This document shows positions 1 to 8,646 of a stretch of 64,000 bases of DNA, piece by piece (the stretch's first letter is position 1; each line of letters begins with the position of its first letter). The notes below the pieces were generated by a model. That model worked only from the letters and a program-made list of their open reading frames with translations, was not told where the DNA came from and did no database searches. The position numbers and the translations under genes were made by a program. Source of the stretch: Parapedobacter sp. SGR-10 (lineage in GTDB: Bacteria > Bacteroidota > Bacteroidia > Sphingobacteriales > Sphingobacteriaceae); NCBI RefSeq assembly GCF_011030405.1, contig NZ_JAAJTJ010000002.1, forward strand, positions 62,001 through 126,000. The letters are read 5' to 3'.

Positions 1-1621
1 TTCCTTTTTCGGCTTCAAACTTGGGTTTGGTTTGTAGGCCAATGCTATCCCAATCTATGTTACGCCATCCTTGGGTCAGCATCAATTGATCCAGTTCATG
101 CTCTTTTACTTTATCATCCTTAAAGTAATATCCGGGATTTTCGATAAAGCCTTTCAAATCCGTGCTCAGTAGCAAAGCGCTTAAAATATTGGGAGCGCCT
201 TGGTAATCATCCTTTATCTTGGAAAGATTCAATACACTGGCCGATAGCGCAGATAGGCGGATACTGTCCTGGTTGGTCCCGGCCTCGATATTGACCTGAA
301 CACGATCCCTGGTCTTATAGTTGGCTTTGTCCAATGAAATTGCCAAAGGGAGGTTATCACCCTCTTGGTAATTGAATACAACACGCTCTACAACAGGTTC
401 GAATTGGCTGTTGAGGATACTTATCGTAATAACACCAGTCGGCAGCTTTGCCCTATCTACGTTGAACACCAGCTCATTTTTGCTTGCCTTTTGTTTGGAG
501 ACAAAATATACCTGTCCCAGATGATGCACGACAAAATAGAGCTCTTTTTGATCCATGTATTGATTGGAAACATTGATCTGGCTGACTATGCGTTGCTTGT
601 TTTTTGTATTCACAATAATAGAATAGCCCTCAGAAACAATCTCCGGGAGGATGACATCTTGTGTTGTTCCGTCGTCAAAGGTAGCTGTGGCAGAGATCGG
701 CATGTTGTCTCCAACAAAGATGTAGGAGGATCCCATACCCAACTCGTTGGTCTCAATGAATGCCAAAGTATCGGTCGGCGATTTTATCAAAACCTTGGAT
801 TTGACGCCTAGCCCTTGTGGGTTGATGGATTTGACGGCAATATTGTTCAGGTTTCCGGCTAGGATCTTTCCTCCTTCGGCCAATAATTGTACACTGTTTT
901 TGGCTACGGCTGGGGCAGGCCTTATGATTTTGTTGACAGTCATTTTCTCCAGGTTTTCAAAACGTAGTTTGATTAATGCCCCTTGGTGTTTTTTGTCAAC
1001 TTCAATCTTCAATATGCCCTCTTCGTTCGTGTTTGTTCGTTTCCGGCTTACACTTTCTCCATCTTTGATCAGTTCGTAGCGAACGGGGATCTTGCTTAGC
1101 GGAACTCCGCTCAGACTTTTGAGCGAAATGGTGTAGATATCCTCTTTTTCTGCATAGGATACAGCTGTCTCGGTCTGAATGTTGTCTGCCCGACCGTTGC
1201 TAATCTGTATGGTGCGGTCGTAAAAATAGCTGTCATCGTAATTGCGCATCCAATTCGTATAGGCACGCAAGCGATAAGATCCTGCTGTCAATGTATCGAT
1301 AAGGGATATATCGCCTATACCTATCCCGTTGATGAGCGGTATCTTTTGGCTACTGAAAACTCTACCGGACGGGTCTATCAGTTCTACATAGCCTAGATTG
1401 CTCAAGTTGGAAAATAGGTTTTGGATACCTATAGTAGCGTAAGCTTTGAACCAGATAGTCTCTCCGGCCGTGTACGAAAATTTGTCCAGGTGCAGGTATA
1501 TTTTTTCCTGTGGATTGTGCTCAGCGGTGTGCGAGACTTTCGCTAAAACTTCTTGGATATCTTGACCTTGTGTCTGTTGGAAGCAGAATATTATAAACAG
1601 AATATAAAAGGCTCTTTTCAT
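1..1621 (-). CDS. MG2-domain surface protein, C-terminus outside window
   Basis: About 540 codons are open on the minus strand from ATG at 1621 to the window edge, so the C-terminus is missing. The protein starts with a signal peptide (MKRAFYILFIIFCFQQTQGQ). The segment KIYLHLDKFSYTAGETIWFK follows around residues 38-57; it is the typical opening of the Bacteroidota MG2/alpha-2-macroglobulin-like family, which often ends in a carboxypeptidase-like or TonB-plug domain. Several Ig-like beta segments follow. By family, these are large periplasmic or outer-membrane-associated proteins of unclear substrate. Convincing over its whole visible length; the plus-strand ORFs lying across it are shadows. 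The exact function is not known. Confidence 0.85.
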   Translation of the reverse strand, partial: MKRAFYILFIIFCFQQTQGQDIQEVLAKVSHTAEHNPQEKIYLHLDKFSYTAGETIWFKAYATIGIQNLFSNLSNLGYVELIDPSGRVFSSQKIPLINGIGIGDISLIDTLTAGSYRLRAYTNWMRNYDDSYFYDRTIQISNGRADNIQTETAVSYAEKEDIYTISLKSLSGVPLSKIPVRYELIKDGESVSRKRTNTNEEGILKIEVDKKHQGALIKLRFENLEKMTVNKIIRPAPAVAKNSVQLLAEGGKILAGNLNNIAVKSINPQGLGVKSKVLIKSPTDTLAFIETNELGMGSSYIFVGDNMPISATATFDDGTTQDVILPEIVSEGYSIIVNTKNKQRIVSQINVSNQYMDQKELYFVVHHLGQVYFVSKQKASKNELVFNVDRAKLPTGVITISILNSQFEPVVERVVFNYQEGDNLPLAISLDKANYKTRDRVQVNIEAGTNQDSIRLSALSASVLNLSKIKDDYQGAPNILSALLLSTDLKGFIENPGYYFKDDKVKEHELDQLMLTQGWRNIDWDSIGLQTKPKFEAEKG

Positions 1622-2010
1622 GTATCTTTATGCTGAAACGTTTTATTGCTAAGGAAAGTTAAAAAATATTTATATCAAAATGCTTTTTTAATTTAAAAAT
1701 TTATTTTTCCAGTGTAAAAATCTTTGGGAGATGAGTGTATATTTTGAAGCATAAGTGATATAATATCAGTATTTTACTGACCCTGGCAGGTTGTGGGTTT
1801 ATCATTTGCCGGATGATAATTTTTCTCAAACATCCGACTTTATCGAGTCAACTATAATATGACTATTACTCTTAATTGACTATTGAATTTTCCAGATTCT
1901 CTAAACACTAAAAATAATCTTTTGAAAAAACTTAAAATATATCGTTGTACAAGATGATTTTTTGCGATTGGGCATGCGTGAATTCGAAGCATTTTATCTA
2001 AGTTTGTGAC
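1622..2010. other. AT-rich divergent intergenic region
   Basis: This region separates the divergent MG2 gene and purD. It is very AT-rich with no plausible ORF and must hold both promoters. The only clear element is the purD -7 box at its right end. I saw no structured RNA or convincing repeat. Confidence 0.6.
1999..2006 (+). promoter_or_regulatory. -7 box of purD (TAAGTTTG)
   Basis: TAAGTTTG matches the Bacteroidetes TAnnTTTG box. The purD ATG begins only 4 nt downstream of it, so the transcript would be leaderless or nearly so. No good TTTG -33 element lies at the usual 19-nt spacing. Confidence 0.5.
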
Positions 2011-3285
2011 ATGAATATTTTAATAGTTGGATCAGGTGGCCGTGAGTCTGCCTTTGCGTACAAAATATCCCAAAGCCCTCGACTTTCTAGCCTGTATATA
2101 GCCCCCGGTAATGCCGGAACAGGCCAATATGGTACAAATGTCAATTTAAAAGTAACGGATTTTGAGGGCATTGCAGCCTTTGCTCTGGCAAATGATGTCT
2201 CGCTTATTGTCGTAGGTCCCGAAGAACCTCTGGTAAAAGGTATTCATGATTATTTCCTGTCCCGCGAAGATATACGGCATATCGCTATCATCGGCCCGCA
2301 ACAACAGGGTGCACAACTGGAAGGGTCCAAAGATTTTTCCAAAGAGTTTATGCAGAGGCATGATATTCCTACAGCGGCGTACCGGTCATTTGACAGATCT
2401 AATCTGGAGGAAGGCTTGGCGTATCTGGAGACACAAAGCCTACCCATTGTACTCAAAGCCGATGGTTTGGCCGCAGGTAAGGGGGTGCTGATCTGCGAAA
2501 CATTGAAAGATGCCAAAGCGGAACTGAAAGCCATGATTGCCGATGCAAAATTTGGAGCGGCAAGTAGTGTCGTCGTGATCGAGGAATTTCTCAAGGGGAT
2601 AGAATTATCTGTCTTCGTACTGACGGACGGGGAATCGTACAAGGTACTGCCTTCTGCAAAAGATTACAAGCGCATCGGCGAAGGCGATACCGGACTGAAT
2701 ACAGGTGGTATGGGATCGGTTTCTCCAGTACCTTTTGCCGATGAAGCTTTCTTGGCAAAGGTAGAAGAGCGGATTATCAAACCGACCGTCGAGGGACTGA
2801 AAACGGATAATATCCCTTACAAGGGTTTTATTTTTATCGGCTTGATGAATGTGGGCGGTGATCCGTATGTAATCGAATACAACGTGCGCATGGGCGATCC
2901 GGAGACGGAATCAGTACTGCCACGTATCGAATCAGATCTGGTTGATCTGTTGGAGGGTGTGGCAAAAGGTGACCTGGCCAATCGCTCGTATACCGTAAGC
3001 CCCAAAACGGCTGCGACAGTAGTGTTGGTGTCGGGCGGGTATCCGGGAGACTATGGAAACGGCAAAGCAATCTCTAACATCGAAAATGTCAAAGAATCTA
3101 TTGTATTCCATGCGGGGACTAAAGAGCAAAACGGCGAAGTGCTTACGGCAGGAGGACGTGTGCTGGCGGTGACAGCGTTGGAAGATGATCTATTTTCGGC
3201 TTTGCAACAGGCTACAGCCGATGCAGGACGGATATTTTTTCAGGGTAAGTATTTTCGTACGGACATAGGTTTCGACCTGATCTAA
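2011..3285 (+). CDS. purD: phosphoribosylamine-glycine ligase (GARS)
   Basis: PurD catalyses the ATP-dependent joining of glycine to 5-phosphoribosylamine, the second step of de novo purine synthesis, in the cytosol. The 424-residue length is normal for the family. The N-terminal nucleotide-fold motif ILIVGSGGRES, the ATP-grasp region from about residue 105 to 300 (LKADGLAAGKGV, VIEEFLKGIELS, NTGGMGSVSP) and the ligand-binding stretch EYNVRMGDPETE are all present. The usual GGREHA signature reads GGRESA here. The gene is a single unit followed by a strong hairpin terminator and tRNA-Glu. Confidence 0.97.
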   Translation: MNILIVGSGGRESAFAYKISQSPRLSSLYIAPGNAGTGQYGTNVNLKVTDFEGIAAFALANDVSLIVVGPEEPLVKGIHDYFLSREDIRHIAIIGPQQQGAQLEGSKDFSKEFMQRHDIPTAAYRSFDRSNLEEGLAYLETQSLPIVLKADGLAAGKGVLICETLKDAKAELKAMIADAKFGAASSVVVIEEFLKGIELSVFVLTDGESYKVLPSAKDYKRIGEGDTGLNTGGMGSVSPVPFADEAFLAKVEERIIKPTVEGLKTDNIPYKGFIFIGLMNVGGDPYVIEYNVRMGDPETESVLPRIESDLVDLLEGVAKGDLANRSYTVSPKTAATVVLVSGGYPGDYGNGKAISNIENVKESIVFHAGTKEQNGEVLTAGGRVLAVTALEDDLFSALQQATADAGRIFFQGKYFRTDIGFDLI

Positions 3286-3292
3286 AAATAAT

Positions 3293-3331
3293 TTTTTCGC
3301 TTTCAGTGATTTATCACAGCAAAGCGAAAAA
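3293..3331 (+). terminator. purD terminator hairpin
   Basis: An 11-bp perfect stem pairs 3293-3303 with 3321-3331. The 17-nt loop can form a further 5-bp stem (GTGAT/ATCAC). It lies just after the purD stop codon and, with its A/T-rich arms, should work in both directions. Confidence 0.75.
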
Positions 3332-3382
3332 TATTTTGTCCTTTTCAAAAGAAGTTCTATATTTGCAGACCTTTGGAAATAA

Positions 3383-3454
3383 GGCCCGTTCGTCTAGGGG
3401 TTAGGACGCAAGATTTTCATTCTTGAAACAGGGGTTCGATTCCCCTACGGGCTA
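3383..3454 (+). tRNA. tRNA-Glu (UUC)
   Basis: A 72-nt cloverleaf can be drawn by hand. The acceptor stem GGCCCGT/ACGGGCT has a G-T first pair, and the discriminator is A3454. The anticodon stem CAAGA/TCTTG encloses the loop TTTTCAT, giving anticodon UUC. The T arm is AGGGG-TTCGATT-CCCCT. CCA is not encoded. Its 3' half is shared with the antisense end of the serine recombinase gene, which marks it as the integration site of the island on the right. Confidence 0.97.
3417..3454. other. presumed attL within tRNA-Glu 3' half
   Basis: The recombinase reading frame runs antisense through the T arm and variable region of tRNA-Glu and stops (TGA, 3417-3419) in the anticodon loop. Its last 12 residues, VARRGIEPLFQE, are therefore written in host tRNA sequence. 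Integration into tRNA 3' ends is the usual arrangement for such islands. The crossover point itself cannot be seen, and I found no second copy (attR) of this tRNA segment in the window. Confidence 0.55.
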
Positions 3455-4982
3455 CTAAACAGGACAAATGAAATATATTTTCGTTTGTCCTGTTCTTTTT
3501 TAGGGCTAATCCGTTGTTTAGCTGAAAGATATGATTTGCGATTACGTTCATTCGGGCGGTTCGATAAGTTTTTCCATCAAACTCTAATTTTTCTGGGAAT
3601 ATCGAACCAATTATCGCTCTCTTTGTTTGAATTCCGCCTTCTCTATACAGTTTCGGGATGTTTTGAATATGCTGTAATGCTTTGTCCAAAGTCTTGTCGA
3701 TATTGGTTTTCTTGGTATTCAAACCGTCCTTGCTCAACTGTTCTTCCAGCCGTTCGATTTTCTCTTTGCACTCTCTTTTAATGTCGAGGTATTCCTCGTC
3801 ATCAATGGTTTCCGAAAGCAGTTTGTTCCGGGCAACGGATAACCGTGCGTTCAGGCGATCAATTTCTTCCGAAATCCTCTTTTTCTCGTTCATCGGACTT
3901 TGTACAAACTTTTTGTAGTTGTCCAACAGCAGCTTTTTAAGGATGTTCTTTATACCATCGTTTAGCTCGAACTGGAGCAGTCCGTTTTCAAAAATAGCGT
4001 TGGCATTTCCGGCTTGCTCTCTGAAGCCACAGGAGGCAATGCAATGGTAATAGTAATAGCGGTTCGTTCTCCCTTTGGATGCACTGCCTGTGAGATTACG
4101 ACCACATTTCGGACAGGTCAGAAAACCCCGTAACGGCAGGTTCTTATCGGACAGAATTTTCGTGTTCGGGCGTTCTACCCTTTTATTGCCGTCCAGTATC
4201 AATTGTACTTTATGGAAAAGTTCTTCGCTGATTAACGGTTCGTGTTGACCCTGTACCAAATGCGCTTCTTCATCCTGAAATTTAGCAATGAATATTTTTC
4301 CGTAATACAGCGGATTGCGTATAGCTACGTGAAATGCACTCCGGCTTAATTTGGTTGGGCTCTGTGCATTCATCTTCTGCCGTACTTGATCAGCAGCGAA
4401 TACGCCTTTGGCGATTTCATTAAATGCCCATCGCATTGCAGATGCTTGGGGTTCTTTCAGGGCAACATATTTCCTTCCGTCTTCTTTACTTCGGTTGATA
4501 TAACCAAACGGAGCCTTGCCCATCAAACGTCCCTCTTTCCTTGCTCTCCGCATTCCGTAAAACGTATTCAGCGCCCTGCGATCGTTTTCTACTTCCGGTG
4601 CAGCCAAGTAGATGGCCAACATCATCTTGTTTTCGGGAATGGCGAGGTCTAAGGGTTGTTCAACGGCTTGTGGTTCTACGCCAAGTTTGTTGAGGGTGCT
4701 GATCATTTGATAAGCGTCACCCGCATTGCGGCTGAACCTGTCCCATTTGGTAAAGAGGATGAGCGTGGTCTTTGAACTTTTCTTTTTGAGGTTGTTCAGC
4801 AGCTTTATCCATTCCGGACGGTTAAAGGTCTTGGCGGAATGGTCTTCATAGATGATTTGACCGACTGTAATCTTATTGGTGGAACAAAAACGTTTCAGAC
4901 GTTCTTCTTGGTCACGCTGTGAATATCCTTTGTCCGCCTGTTCATCGGTGGAAACACGTATGTATAAATCCGCTCGTTTCAT
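3417..4982 (-). CDS. large serine recombinase (site-specific integrase)
   Basis: Site-specific DNA recombinase, most likely the integrase of the adjacent island. From the N-terminus there is a resolvase domain with the nucleophile in LYIRVSTDEQ (Ser11 with this start), then a Recombinase domain. A zinc-ribbon region follows (CPKCGRN ... CIASCGF), and then a long coiled coil (about residues 360-420 of 521). ATG at 4982 is preferred over the in-frame TTG at 5003. The C-terminal residues are encoded by the antisense of tRNA-Glu. A small gene lies upstream on the same strand. The family assignment is firm; the role in integrating this island is inferred from position. Confidence 0.93.
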   Translation of the reverse strand: MKRADLYIRVSTDEQADKGYSQRDQEERLKRFCSTNKITVGQIIYEDHSAKTFNRPEWIKLLNNLKKKSSKTTLILFTKWDRFSRNAGDAYQMISTLNKLGVEPQAVEQPLDLAIPENKMMLAIYLAAPEVENDRRALNTFYGMRRARKEGRLMGKAPFGYINRSKEDGRKYVALKEPQASAMRWAFNEIAKGVFAADQVRQKMNAQSPTKLSRSAFHVAIRNPLYYGKIFIAKFQDEEAHLVQGQHEPLISEELFHKVQLILDGNKRVERPNTKILSDKNLPLRGFLTCPKCGRNLTGSASKGRTNRYYYYHCIASCGFREQAGNANAIFENGLLQFELNDGIKNILKKLLLDNYKKFVQSPMNEKKRISEEIDRLNARLSVARNKLLSETIDDEEYLDIKRECKEKIERLEEQLSKDGLNTKKTNIDKTLDKALQHIQNIPKLYREGGIQTKRAIIGSIFPEKLEFDGKTYRTARMNVIANHIFQLNNGLALKKNRTNENIFHLSCLVARRGIEPLFQE

Positions 4983-5035
4983 CGCTAATCGTTTTAATTC
5001 CAAAAATGCGTTGGGGATTGGCTAATTTACGAAAA

Positions 5036-5197
5036 TCACTCCACATCGAAGCATTCCCGGATGACGATCATGGTGAGGTTGTAGAGAAAGTCCATAATCC
5101 GTTCGGCTTCTTCCCTATCCACATCAATACCCTCCCTGCGAAGAAGCTCCATTGCTTCCTCGATTGGTATTTTCGTTATGCCTTTCTCCTCCTGCAT
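5036..5197 (-). CDS. 53-residue protein upstream of the recombinase
   Basis: An intact short frame reads MQEEKGITKIPIEEAMELLR and onward, ending in RECFDVE. It is acidic and predicted to be largely helical. It lies 53 bp upstream of the recombinase ATG on the same strand and is probably co-transcribed with it. Position and composition match the small conserved proteins found beside recombinases of Bacteroidetes mobile elements. I know no function for it; it may be a helper or directionality factor, but that is a guess. Confidence 0.6.
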   Translation of the reverse strand: MQEEKGITKIPIEEAMELLRREGIDVDREEAERIMDFLYNLTMIVIRECFDVE

Positions 5198-5927
5198 CGC
5201 CAAACGGTGTTTCCGACTAATTTAATCGGGTAAACAGGTTGAGCTGTGAATGTTGCAGTTAGGGGTAGCATTTGGCTTTCATGGGCGGAATTGTATCTCA
5301 AAAAAGAATAAAAAGGCAGCAAAGCTAAGGCGGACACCCCTCGCACTGTCCAACCAAAAGCTTACGGCATAATGGCTTCGCCACCCTTCGGGACTTATTC
5401 CGTTTCCTTTTGGTTTTTCCGCTTGTCCGCCTTGCCCAAATGGCTTTCTTTTTTTTCTGTTTTTTTGTTTTGGAAACAATTTTAAGGGGGGGATAATCCG
5501 TCAAAGTAGTGGTCTAATCTGCAAGCAGGTTTCCGAGAGCACTCCCTTTCCGGACTGCAAACCGTCAGGCTGGCGGTCTTGCACGCTTGCCGACCGGCAT
5601 TCAGGACTGCTGGCATTTTACCGGTTTTATTGCTACTTGATTCCTGCCTGTTGATGTAGATATTATTGGCACTTAGCGGCAGTATTTGGCATGCTGTGGC
5701 TTACCGCTCGCCCGCTTTTCTTTCCGAAATTTGATACTGGAAATGGACATTTTCTTTGCTAACACTAATCCATCTCGAAGAGTGGATTTTTGTGTTCACC
5801 GGAACACGGCAAGTTGTGTTTTGAGGCACTCGAAATGAAAATAGTGCCTCAAAACTACTTGCCCTTGCGCAGGGGGCTAAACCATTTCTCCGAAGTCGAA
5901 TGGTTGAAATCTTTAAATCGCATTTTT
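5198..5927. other. non-coding mobilisation region
   Basis: About 730 bp lie between the divergent recombinase unit and the MobA-like gene. There is no credible gene. The sequence resembles the non-coding transfer-origin regions of Bacteroidetes mobilisable elements: a short hairpin GTGTTC/GAACAC at 5792-5807, then a large inverted repeat, both just upstream of mobA. The 66-codon minus-strand frame at 5279-5479 looks spurious. Confidence 0.5.
5808..5863. repeat. oriT-like inverted repeat
   Basis: GGCAAGT (5808-5814) plus GTTTTGAGGCAC (5818-5829) pair with GTGCCTCAAAAC (5844-5855) plus ACTTGCC (5857-5863). This is 19 bp of stem with a 3:1 internal loop and a 14-nt apical loop. It sits about 65 bp upstream of a MobA-type relaxosome gene, the classic position of a relaxase recognition hairpin. 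A nic site cannot be assigned by eye. Confidence 0.5.
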
Positions 5928-6404
5928 ATGGAAAGAGAACGGAAGAAAAACAGGAAGAAAGACGGTAGAAAGCCGAAAGCGGATAAGACAAAATACAAAT
6001 ACGCTTTCCGGTTGACGGAGGCGGAAAACGCAAAATTTTTAACACTATTTGACCAATCAGGCATGTCAAATAAAGCCGAATTTGCAAGAAAAGCCATTTT
6101 TGAGAACGACTTAAAGGTGGTCTATTACGATATGGGTGTGTTGAATTTCTATATGAGATTGACGAACTTTTATTCCCTGTTTAGATCGGTCGGAACCAAT
6201 CACAACCAGGTGGTCAAGATTTTATACCGCCATTTTCCGGAAAGGAAAGCGGCAGCCTATCTCTATCGATTGGAAAAACGGACGGCAGAATTGGCGGAAT
6301 TGTTCAGAGAGGTGACGGCGAAGATACAGGAGTTTGAGGGGAAGCATATTACGGAAGGGGTGATTTCAGTGGAGAAAAACAATGAAGGCGTAAGAAAAAT
6401 ATAG
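5928..6404 (+). CDS. MobA-like relaxosome accessory protein
   Basis: A 158-residue basic protein beginning MERERKKNRKKDGRKPKADK. It resembles the MobA/MobC-type DNA-binding accessory proteins of Bacteroidetes conjugative and mobilisable elements, which help the relaxase nick at oriT. A ribbon-helix-helix-like segment (YAFRLTEAENAKF ... KAEFARKAIF) occupies roughly residues 25-65, with a helical C-terminus. ATG at 5928 is chosen over an upstream frame start at 5790 because the extra residues would translate the oriT-like repeat. The relaxase (MobB) that normally follows is absent; defence genes occupy its place. Confidence 0.8.
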   Translation: MERERKKNRKKDGRKPKADKTKYKYAFRLTEAENAKFLTLFDQSGMSNKAEFARKAIFENDLKVVYYDMGVLNFYMRLTNFYSLFRSVGTNHNQVVKILYRHFPERKAAAYLYRLEKRTAELAELFREVTAKIQEFEGKHITEGVISVEKNNEGVRKI

Positions 6405-6431
6405 TCGGCTCGATACGTCACATATTTTTAT

Positions 6432-6439
6432 TAAATTTG
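6432..6439 (+). promoter_or_regulatory. -7 box of the defence operon (TAAATTTG)
   Basis: A perfect TAnnTTTG box lies 24 nt before the TTG start at 6464 and after the mobA stop codon. No TTTG -33 element is obvious. It is the only promoter-like element found ahead of the hsd operon, which then runs almost without gaps to 18244. Confidence 0.5.
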
Positions 6440-6463
6440 TGACAGTAATTAAGCCGTTTCATT

Positions 6464-7081
6464 TTGGAAAGCATCGAAATACGAATACTTGAAAAGGTTA
6501 AGAAAACCAAAAGAGGTACGCTGTTTTTCACGGAGAGTTTTTCGCTGTATGGTAATGCCGATGCGTTACGGAAGGCTCTGGAGCGTTTGGTGAAGGCGGG
6601 TGAATTGGAGCGCCTTGCTGCGGGGATTTACTATCGACCGGTGCTAAGCGATACGTTTGGTAAACTAAAACCCACGCTTGAAGAAGTTGCCCTTGCCATA
6701 GCTGAGCGTGACAGGGCAAGGATTGTTCCCACGGGGGATTTCGCGCTTAACAGTCTGGGGCTTTCCACGCAGGTGCCGGTGAACTTGATTTACCTGACGG
6801 ATGGCTCTGCCCGGAAGATTACTATTGGCAAACGCAGTGTGGTATTCAAAAAAACAACGCCAAAAAATGTCGCTACCATTGGCAAAATAAGCGGGCTGGC
6901 GATTCAGGCACTGAAAACAATCGGTAAAGATAAGGTGCTTGACAAGGAAATAACGCACATCCGGGAACTCTTGAAAAAGGAAAAACCTGAACGGCTAAAG
7001 CATGATATTCAGCTCGCGCCTGCATGGATCAGGGAAATTATGCTGCCTGTTTTAAAACAGTCGACAGATCAACAACAATAA
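6464..7081 (+). CDS. DUF6088/AbiEi-antitoxin-like winged-helix protein
   Basis: A 205-residue protein with an N-terminal winged helix (about residues 5-60) and the AbiEi-like core GIYYRPV ... IVPTGDFALNSLGL ... VNLIYLTDG. These features match DUF6088, a relative of type IV abortive-infection antitoxin AbiEi, which usually acts as a DNA-binding repressor. No AbiEii-type nucleotidyltransferase toxin follows; hsdM begins 14 nt after the stop. It may regulate the restriction operon or be an orphan antitoxin. No ATG is available, so translation likely starts at TTG 6464 (ATT at 6461 is possible); an in-frame stop at 6446 limits the start. Confidence 0.8.
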   Translation: MESIEIRILEKVKKTKRGTLFFTESFSLYGNADALRKALERLVKAGELERLAAGIYYRPVLSDTFGKLKPTLEEVALAIAERDRARIVPTGDFALNSLGLSTQVPVNLIYLTDGSARKITIGKRSVVFKKTTPKNVATIGKISGLAIQALKTIGKDKVLDKEITHIRELLKKEKPERLKHDIQLAPAWIREIMLPVLKQSTDQQQ

Positions 7082-7094
7082 CGAATAGCAATTT

Positions 7095-8633
7095 ATGGCG
7101 AAACAGAACACAACAGAAGAACCCTTAGAGAAACAGCTTTGGAAAGCAGCGGATAAACTCCGTAAGAATATTGACGCTGCGGAATACAAGCATATTGTAC
7201 TGGGGTTAATCTTTTTGAAATATATCTCCGATGCTTTTGAAGAGCTTTATGCCAGACTCCAAGCGGAGGAAGACCAAGGTGCAGATCCGGAGGACAAGGA
7301 TGAATATAAAGCGGAGAATGTATTCTTTGTGCCGCAGGATGCCCGCTGGCACTATTTGCAATCCAAGGCAAAACAGCCCGAAATCGGGAAATTTGTAGAT
7401 GATGCCATGGATGCCATTGAAAAAGAAAATGCTTCCCTAAAGGGTGTGCTACCTAAAGTATTTGCCCGGCAAAATCTCGATCCAACCAGCTTGGGCGAAC
7501 TGATAGACTTGGTTGGCAATATCGCTTTGGGAGATGCCAAAGCAAGAAGTGCCGATGTATTGGGGCATGTCTTTGAATACTTCCTCGGAGAATTTGCCCT
7601 TGCGGAAGGTAAAAAGGGGGGACAGTTCTATACACCAAGAAGCGTAGTGGAATTACTGGTGGAAATGCTGGAGCCCTACAAAGGGCGTGTGTTTGACCCC
7701 TGCTGTGGTTCGGGCGGTATGTTTGTACAATCGGAGAAATTTGTGGAAGACCATCAAGGGAAAGTAAACGATATTTCCATATACGGACAGGAAAGTAACC
7801 AAACCACCTGGCGATTGGCGAAAATGAACTTGGCTATCAGGGGCATTGACAGCTCGCAGGTGAAATGGAACAACGAGGGGTCTTTTCTCAACGACGCCCA
7901 CAAAGACCTGAAAGCTGATTATATCATCGCCAACCCACCGTTCAATGTTAGCGATTGGAGCGGCGATCTGCTCCGTACCGATGGCCGTTGGAAATACGGC
8001 ACACCACCCACCGGAAATGCCAATTATGCCTGGATCCAACATTTCCTGTATCACTTGGCGCCCAGCGGACAAGCAGGGTTTGTCTTGGCAAAAGGTGCAT
8101 TGACTTCCAAAAGTGGCGGTGAGGGCGATATCAGAAAAGCATTGATTGAGGCTGACTTGATCGACTGTATTGTAAACCTTCCGGCCAAACTGTTTTTGAA
8201 CACCCAGATCCCGGCTTCCCTTTGGTTTATGAGCCGAAACCGTAGCAATGGAAAATTCAGAAACCGTAGCGGAGAAATTCTGTTCATCGATGCCCGCAAC
8301 TTAGGGCATTTGATTAATCGTAGAACCCGGGAACTCTCCAAGGAAGATATAGCGCAGATAGCGGAAACCTACCACAATTGGAGAAATCCGGACGGCAATT
8401 ACGAAGATATAAAAGGCTTCTGCGCTTCTGCCACCAAAGAACGGGTAGCCGAATTGGACTATGTACTTACCCCCGGCCGCTATGTTGGGCTGGCCGAGGA
8501 AGAGGATGATTTTGACTTTGCCGAACGCTTTACCAGTCTGAAAGCCGAGTTTGAAGCACAGCTGAAGGAAGAAACGGAATTGAACGAACGGATTATGGCT
8601 AATCTCGATAAAATTCAGATTACCAATGATTAA
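7095..8633 (+). CDS. hsdM: type I restriction-modification DNA methyltransferase subunit
   Basis: The M subunit makes N6-methyladenine at the sequence chosen by HsdS and forms the M2S core of the restriction complex. The 512-residue length is typical. An HsdM N-terminal helical domain ([20 protein letters not shown]) precedes the N6_Mtase domain, with the SAM motif [11 protein letters not shown] at about 199-209 and the catalytic NPPF at about 280-283. It begins 13 nt after the DUF6088 gene and is followed after 13 nt by the PIN-domain gene. Two inserted genes separate it from hsdS. Confidence 0.97.
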   Translation: MAKQNTTEEPLEKQLWKAADKLRKNIDAAEYKHIVLGLIFLKYISDAFEELYARLQAEEDQGADPEDKDEYKAENVFFVPQDARWHYLQSKAKQPEIGKFVDDAMDAIEKENASLKGVLPKVFARQNLDPTSLGELIDLVGNIALGDAKARSADVLGHVFEYFLGEFALAEGKKGGQFYTPRSVVELLVEMLEPYKGRVFDPCCGSGGMFVQSEKFVEDHQGKVNDISIYGQESNQTTWRLAKMNLAIRGIDSSQVKWNNEGSFLNDAHKDLKADYIIANPPFNVSDWSGDLLRTDGRWKYGTPPTGNANYAWIQHFLYHLAPSGQAGFVLAKGALTSKSGGEGDIRKALIEADLIDCIVNLPAKLFLNTQIPASLWFMSRNRSNGKFRNRSGEILFIDARNLGHLINRRTRELSKEDIAQIAETYHNWRNPDGNYEDIKGFCASATKERVAELDYVLTPGRYVGLAEEEDDFDFAERFTSLKAEFEAQLKEETELNERIMANLDKIQITND

Positions 8634-8646
8634 AAATTAATTTTCT

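Noticed and set aside
365-1079. Two plus-strand ORFs (148 and 110 codons)
   Set aside because: They lie opposite a continuous minus-strand MG2-type protein with signal peptide and family motifs, so they are shadows.
5279-5479. 66-codon minus-strand ORF in the mobilisation region
   Set aside because: Low-complexity, Lys-rich then Phe-rich sequence in a region that looks non-coding; no start context or family.
6464-7081. Complete AbiE toxin-antitoxin pair
   Set aside because: Only the AbiEi-like protein is present; the next gene is hsdM, not an AbiEii nucleotidyltransferase.
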